Origin: Trichostrongylus colubriformis
Taxonomy: Eukaryota > Nematoda > Chromadorea > Rhabditida > Trichostrongylidae
Assembly (NCBI GenBank): GCA_963978905.1
Contig: OZ022261.1
Coordinates: forward strand, 8,371,992-8,435,991
Direction of reading: 5' to 3'
DNA: 64,000 bases
Position 1 is the stretch's first letter. Each line of letters begins with the position of its first letter. Shown here piece by piece: positions 59,940 to 64,000 of the stretch. The notes under the pieces are model-generated. The model was not told the DNA's origin. It worked only from the letters and a program-made list of their open reading frames with translations, and made no database searches. A program made the translations under genes and the position numbers.

Positions 59940-60621
59940 TTAGGTCTGTGCAGAATAAATGGCCGAAACGTAACTGGCCATAACTTCGCTCAGACACAAC
60001 TTTTTTGTCGAAATAAGAACCATTCGAATCTACAGAATTTTGCCAACGATCTGGTAAGGAAAATATACCATCACGATCAAATTCTGGATTGCGAGAATCA
60101 ATAAAGTCAAGAATGGCATTTTTACCGTGCATAATTTTTCTGCCGCAGGTTTGCATCGGGAACCCGGAAAAAGTGGTAATCCGTCAGGGATAGGTCTGGG
60201 GAATAAAGGGGGTGAAGGAGAGGCTCGATGCCTAACTGCATCATTTTTTACTGGGTGCGCAAAACAACGCAAAACCCCACAGTTCGCAAGTCACCCGGCA
60301 GAAACTGATCGAGACTCTCCCTCACCCCCCTTATTCCTCAGACCTATCTCTGACGAATTACCACTTTTTCCCGGTTCTCGATGCAAACCTGGGTCAGAAG
60401 GAGTTCGCCGAAACGATGCGTGTTGAAAATGCCATCGTTGACTTCATTAATTTTCGCAATCCTGAATTTGATCATGATGGCATATTTTCTTTACCAGATC
60501 GTTGGCAAGGTTGTGTAGATTCGAATGGTTTTTATTTCGACAAATAAAGTTGTATCTGAGCGAAGTTATGGCGTTTTGAAAAAAGTAGTCCGTTTTGGCC
60601 ATTTATTCTGCACAGACCTAA
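59940..60621. mobile_element. second mariner-derived giant hairpin element
   Basis: The outer ends TTAGGTCTGTGCAGAATAAA and their mirror TTTATTCTGCACAGACCTAA enclose two inverted arms of roughly 310 bases. The left arm on the minus strand reads ILDFIDSRNPEFDRDGIFSL followed by PDRWQNSVDSNGSYFD. The right arm on the plus strand reads IVDFINFRNPEFDHDGIFSL followed by PDRWQGCVDSNGFYFD, ending in TAA at 60545-60547. Each arm also holds a Y-SSDLS..YHFF-like third-Asp block, with that Asp replaced by Asn on the right. The left flank is TA (59938-59939); the right is CA, probably mutated. Its terminal sequence differs from 36720-37392, so it arose from a different mariner lineage. Confidence 0.85.
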
Positions 60622-60639
60622 CATAATAATGTCGAATCT

Positions 60640-61240
60640 CGAAGCAAATTGCTTTACCCATTTCTACGTTTTCACCATTAGCATACTTTATTGGCCTTAA
60701 ACATAGCCTCAAATATCATGTGCATTTCGCAGGACGGCCAGCAAGCAGAAAATATACGATATGTTTCAGCTCAACACACTGAAATTCACTCAGTTTTAAT
60801 TTATTTCGGTAGCATGAGTCATCAATATAAAAAATACACTGTGTCACGTAGAACAACAATATTTGAGACTTGGGAAAGGTGCTGAGCACCGGCTATTGCA
60901 AATTGGTTCAAAAAATTTTCCGAGACCTCTACAAAACCATTCTTGAGTACTTTGAATGGTTTTTAGGGTTTTTATGGTCTCATATCATTGTTCACTCACT
61001 ATAACTGGCTACAAAGGGTGCTGGGTCAAGGACAAAAAACACATAATTGTGTATGGGACGCGAACCCTAACTGTGCCACTCCATTCCATTACACTACTGA
61101 GGCCCCTTGCGCCATTGCTCGGCTTCTTATTTCTTGGTATATTTACTGAGTTCACCAGCAAGCACTGGTAGATGTGATGAGCCAGTACGTCAATATATCA
61201 ACCAAAGTGGTGGAAAATTCATTAGGCTTAAATTTTGATA
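60640..61240. other. non-coding stretch, one doubtful exon-like segment
   Basis: At 60733-60811 a frame follows an ATTTCGCAG acceptor-like site and ends at a GTAGCA site, reading DGQQAENIRYVSAQHTEIHS. It has no partner and is not called. Confidence 0.35.
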
Positions 61241-61244
61241 TTAT

Positions 61245-61770
61245 TGATCTTGCTGAATGCTCATCATACGCCGATAGTCAGTGGTAATAATCATTACGAA
61301 TGGGGGATAACCCTCGGGTCTTGGCAGTGTAATGGATTAGCATAGTGCCTTTAAAGCGTGAACACAGGTTCTTCTCGTTCAATGCCAAGCATCTTTCTCA
61401 CAATTCACCATCCACACACAAAAAGCAGAAAATCGCAATGGTGCACTTTAAGTCAGTCACATCAGGTCAAACTTCAAATCAAGACGAACACCATTCACAC
61501 ATCCATTGATCTTGCTGAATGCTCACCATACGTTAGTAAGCAATGGTAATAATCGATTATCGATCTTTTTTTGAAAAAACCGTCATTTGATCTTGGCCGA
61601 AACACACACATTGTATCCTAGTGAACAAGAGACAGAAAATCGCATTGATGCCCTTAAAATCAGTTGCAACAAGTCAAACTTCAAATTAAGACGAACATCA
61701 TTCACATACCGATTTTCCACGTTTTGGAAGGATCAAAAATCGGCGTATTCGATTATCGATTTTTTTAAAT
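61245..61770. repeat. degenerate tandem repeats, 200-260 base units
   Basis: CTTGCTGAATGCTCA(C/T)CATACG followed by a GGTAATAATC block occurs near 61250 and again near 61511. CAGAAAATCGCA, GTCAAACTTCAAAT and AAGACGAACA occur near 61427-61492 and, in order, near 61633-61700. The periods (about 260 and 206) differ, so insertions or deletions have accumulated. Confidence 0.6.
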
Positions 61771-61859
61771 TGCCAATAGGCCTTTGCACTGGCCCCAAAA
61801 AATCCATTTCATTCTTTAGAATGAATACGGTTAGAGAATAACCACTAGAACTAAGAACT

Positions 61860-62550
61860 AAGAATCTTCTTACCTACATAAGCGAGGGAGCCTCTGATGG
61901 TCACGAAAAATTCAGAGCGGGTGAATACGATCAGTAGGCAGATTATCTCTGGCAGTCACAAAACTTTCGAACATAAGCCGAGATGCATCAAAGAAAACAT
62001 GCTTGTAAAATGTTAATGAAAAAAGTACTTTCACTCTGCTCTAATTTCGCCATTTGCTGCATGCACTAGGTCATTTCCGTAATTTGCTGCTGCTCCGCCT
62101 CTAAGCATTGAGCCTGCGCATCTCGGTCATTACAGTGAATGTGAAAACGTGACTTCCGAAGTTTTCGCACATTTCGCTCCTCGGTCAAAGTCAGCTCTCC
62201 ACAAATCTTCAGTAAAAGGAAAGCAAAAACAGCCTTTATCGACACTAGCTATTTTCAAAAAAAGGGGTTGCGCTGCCCAGAGTTACGGTAGTAGATAGGT
62301 CTCAGGGCCAGGGTAAAACATCGCTTTAAACGAAAGTCTCCGTCGGACCCATTTTACCTCGTACCGCATTGAGATCGATGAAATCAGTACGAATTACCAA
62401 AAAGGCATAGCATTTTTTAATTTCCCTCCCTGCTGACAATGAGTACGATCATGCAACAACTCCCAGTTTATCCAATATCATGAGTTTGTAGAGGAATTCT
62501 CCATTAAGGGACATGGTTGACGGTTGGAAGTAGAATGCTCAAAACATACA
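61860..62550. other. non-coding stretch without recognised gene
   Basis: No repeats or exons were recognised. Confidence 0.4.
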
Positions 62551-62564
62551 AGGATAAACTTTTC

Positions 62565-62825
62565 GGCCTTGTCACCCCGTTTGAGGATGCGCCAGGCATT
62601 CCAGTTTCACTCAGAATTGTAGTGGCAAGCATGCGAGCAAGCATGCGATTTTGCCTATACAATGAATTGCTGGGGTCGATGTACACGTCAGGCGAGTATG
62701 ATACCAATTACCAATGCCGGAAAATAGAAGGCCTGGTTGGGGTGGACGAGCATTGGTGTGGGAATTGATCCCCACACCATACGAGTGGGAGCGCGCGCCA
62801 CTTGCCGGTACACCACCTTCGCATA
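62565..62825 (-). repeat. tRNA-like SINE copy with body
   Basis: On the minus strand the head is GGTGGTGTACCGGCAAGTGG, CGCGCGCTCCCACTCGTATGG and GGGGATCAATTCCC. The body contains GTATAGGCAAAATCGCATGC and GGAATGCCTGGCGCATCC, matching the body of 31470-31705. The T-arm-like GGGGATCAATTCCC is well preserved. Confidence 0.6.
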
Positions 62826-63390
62826 GAATGTGAGTGTACGTAGGTATACAGCATATACACATATTCCTAACTTCATCATTTTTCATAACGTACAGCAGCC
62901 ACCTAGATCGATAGCTTTGTACGGGTAAGGGTCGCACAACATCCTTCCGATGGGAGAGAGGGGTTCGTGAAACGCGAAAAGTTTCTTAATCACGGAACCT
63001 ATTCATGTCTCTCAGCATGGATTTAACCCGCACGAGTTTCCCTTCAAAATTGCGTAACTTACGGTTGAACCTCTTCAGCACATTGAAAGGATACTCTGCA
63101 CGAATATTTTTTAAAAAATTTAATATGGGTATTCAAACGAGATTTGTGCCCACACATGAATGCGAGCGCACTGGGAAGCCAGAAGAGTAATACCATATAA
63201 TAAACTGGTGAATTAGAGAAACTGTATCAAGTGTCACTATAAGCTATTACTATACATAAGTACACAGCCAGTACCCTATGTCTGTGGCGTACCTACATAT
63301 AACGAAGCTGCGATTGCAATTTCCGGAAATCGGAAGCGTGACACACGAGGCAGTGAGAATCAGAAGGTGATGATCAAAAAGTAGAATACC

Positions 63391-63636
63391 TCAGAAGACT
63401 TTGAGATTGAAGAGCTTCACCATAGAAAGATCTACGGAAGCTACAAACATTGGAACTCCGACGTGATTTCGGAGCACGAAATACAACTTCACAATAAGAA
63501 TAACAGCGATACAAAAAAACGAAATAAGAACGAAAAATAAAAAAGCGCTCGCGCCAGATTCTTCTGCAAAAGGCCGTGGAGTAGCATAACTCAAAATATC
63601 TCGGTTGCTGGCAGTGACAATATTTTGACATGAGAA
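63391..63636 (-). CDS. probable last exon of a single-pass membrane protein, gene runs off the right edge
   Basis: After a GGCTGCAG acceptor the minus strand reads FSCQNIVTASNRDILSYATP and RPFAEESGASA. A strongly hydrophobic segment FLFFVLISFFCIAVILIVKL (a typical membrane span) follows, then YFVLRNHVGVPMFVASVDLS and a short tail ending in TGA at 63391-63393. The topology implied is an extracellular or lumenal N-terminal part and a short cytoplasmic tail of about 35 residues. A second frame is also open over the same bases, which lowers confidence. The family is not recognised. Confidence 0.45.
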   Translation of the reverse strand, partial: FSCQNIVTASNRDILSYATPRPFAEESGASAFLFFVLISFFCIAVILIVKLYFVLRNHVGVPMFVASVDLSMVKLFNLKVF

Positions 63637-63690
63637 CTGCAGCCTAGTAATGCGGCATTAGACGACGTTATAGGGCGCTTCTGGCTTAAC

Positions 63691-63932
63691 TGATGTCAAC
63701 ACGTTGGAAGAGCTCTCGACGACGGTTATCTCCAAACAGCGTCGCGAATGGAGATTTATCGTGGTGTAAGATGGATGGGATACAACAACGATGTAGACGA
63801 GGTGAAATCGCCAAGTCGAAAATGAAATACGAAATGATCGGAACAGTATCGATCCTCGCTGAGTCTTCCGTGGAAATAAGCGAATATGCTTCAGATGATT
63901 CAACTTCGAAAAAAATCCGAACCGTTGATTCG
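63691..63932 (-). CDS. probable penultimate exon of the same membrane protein
   Basis: It lies between a TATTACAG acceptor and a GTTAAG donor, separated by a 54-base intron from the next exon, a typical nematode size. The frame that splices in phase to the membrane exon ends YIVVVSHPSYTTINLHSRRC then LEITVVESSSNVLTS, which looks like an extracellular beta-rich segment. A different frame looks better in the first half (ESTVRIFFEVESSEAYSLIS). A frameshift, an unseen splice, or a wrong choice of exon ends therefore remains possible. The plus strand is open here too (63693-63938). Confidence 0.35.
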
Positions 63933-64000
63933 CTGTAATACCCATACAAAACAAAAAATAAGGAAACTGACTGGTTCGAATCCTTTGCCGTGTTGTTCCT

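Noticed and set aside
60733..60811. Short segment between AG and GT sites reading as an exon
   Set aside because: Twenty-six codons without any neighbour in phase or domain are not enough.
1..64000. Prokaryotic operons, CRISPR arrays, prophage or rRNA genes
   Set aside because: None of the expected signs appear: no clustered long frames with ribosome binding sites, no regularly spaced identical repeats with unique spacers, and no conserved rRNA blocks.

Overview
The window reads as nuclear DNA of a metazoan, most likely a nematode and plausibly a strongylid (hookworm-like) worm. The evidence is short introns with nematode-style splice sites, several mariner/Tc1-type transposons, RTE-type non-LTR retrotransposon debris, and very many small inverted-repeat elements. 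The species assignment is inference. There are no bacterial operons, Shine-Dalgarno-led genes, rRNA genes or CRISPR arrays. Almost all long open frames are chance frames, often inside GC-rich repeats.

Coding content is sparse. The best host gene evidence is on the minus strand at about 35.8-38.2 kb, with two well-spliced exons and two weaker ones. A probable 3'-terminal exon with a poly(A) signal lies on the plus strand at 49834-50000. The 3' end of a probable single-pass membrane protein lies on the minus strand at 63391-63932 and its gene runs off the right edge. I do not recognise any of the three products.

The rest is mobile DNA. Class II with coding remains: three mariner copies with both terminal repeats (26696-27548, 38373-39450, 57262-58131), a Tc1-like transposase remnant (18660-19190), and two mariner-derived giant hairpins in which the transposase 3' end is present twice in opposite orientation (36720-37392, 59940-60621). 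Class I: RTE reverse-transcriptase remains at 47630-49200 and 43345-43740. Pol III-type: at least four copies of a tRNA-like SINE.

Non-autonomous inverted-repeat families dominate by number. One family has five copies (9.4, 12.1, 16.7, 50.3 and 59.4 kb) whose ends abut matching 4-base flanks of the form TTAA, TTGA or TCAA. Three more fold-back families have TTAA flanks, including a 1144-bp near-palindrome at 55022-56165. A GC-rich family has perfect 9-bp target duplications at both copies (13.2 and 52.5 kb). A G-tract family has an 8-bp duplication (29.6 kb). Several further elements sit on TA sites.

Region by region: 0-9 kb is SINEs, G-rich repeats and a TA-flanked element. 9-18 kb is fold-back repeats, one carrying a nested insertion. 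18-28 kb is a Tc1 remnant, TTAA elements and a mariner. 28-43 kb is the minus-strand gene with mariner and hairpin insertions around its exons. 43-50 kb is RTE debris and a terminal exon. 50-61 kb is the densest cluster of fold-backs and mariners. 61-64 kb is degenerate tandem repeats, a SINE and the membrane-protein exons.
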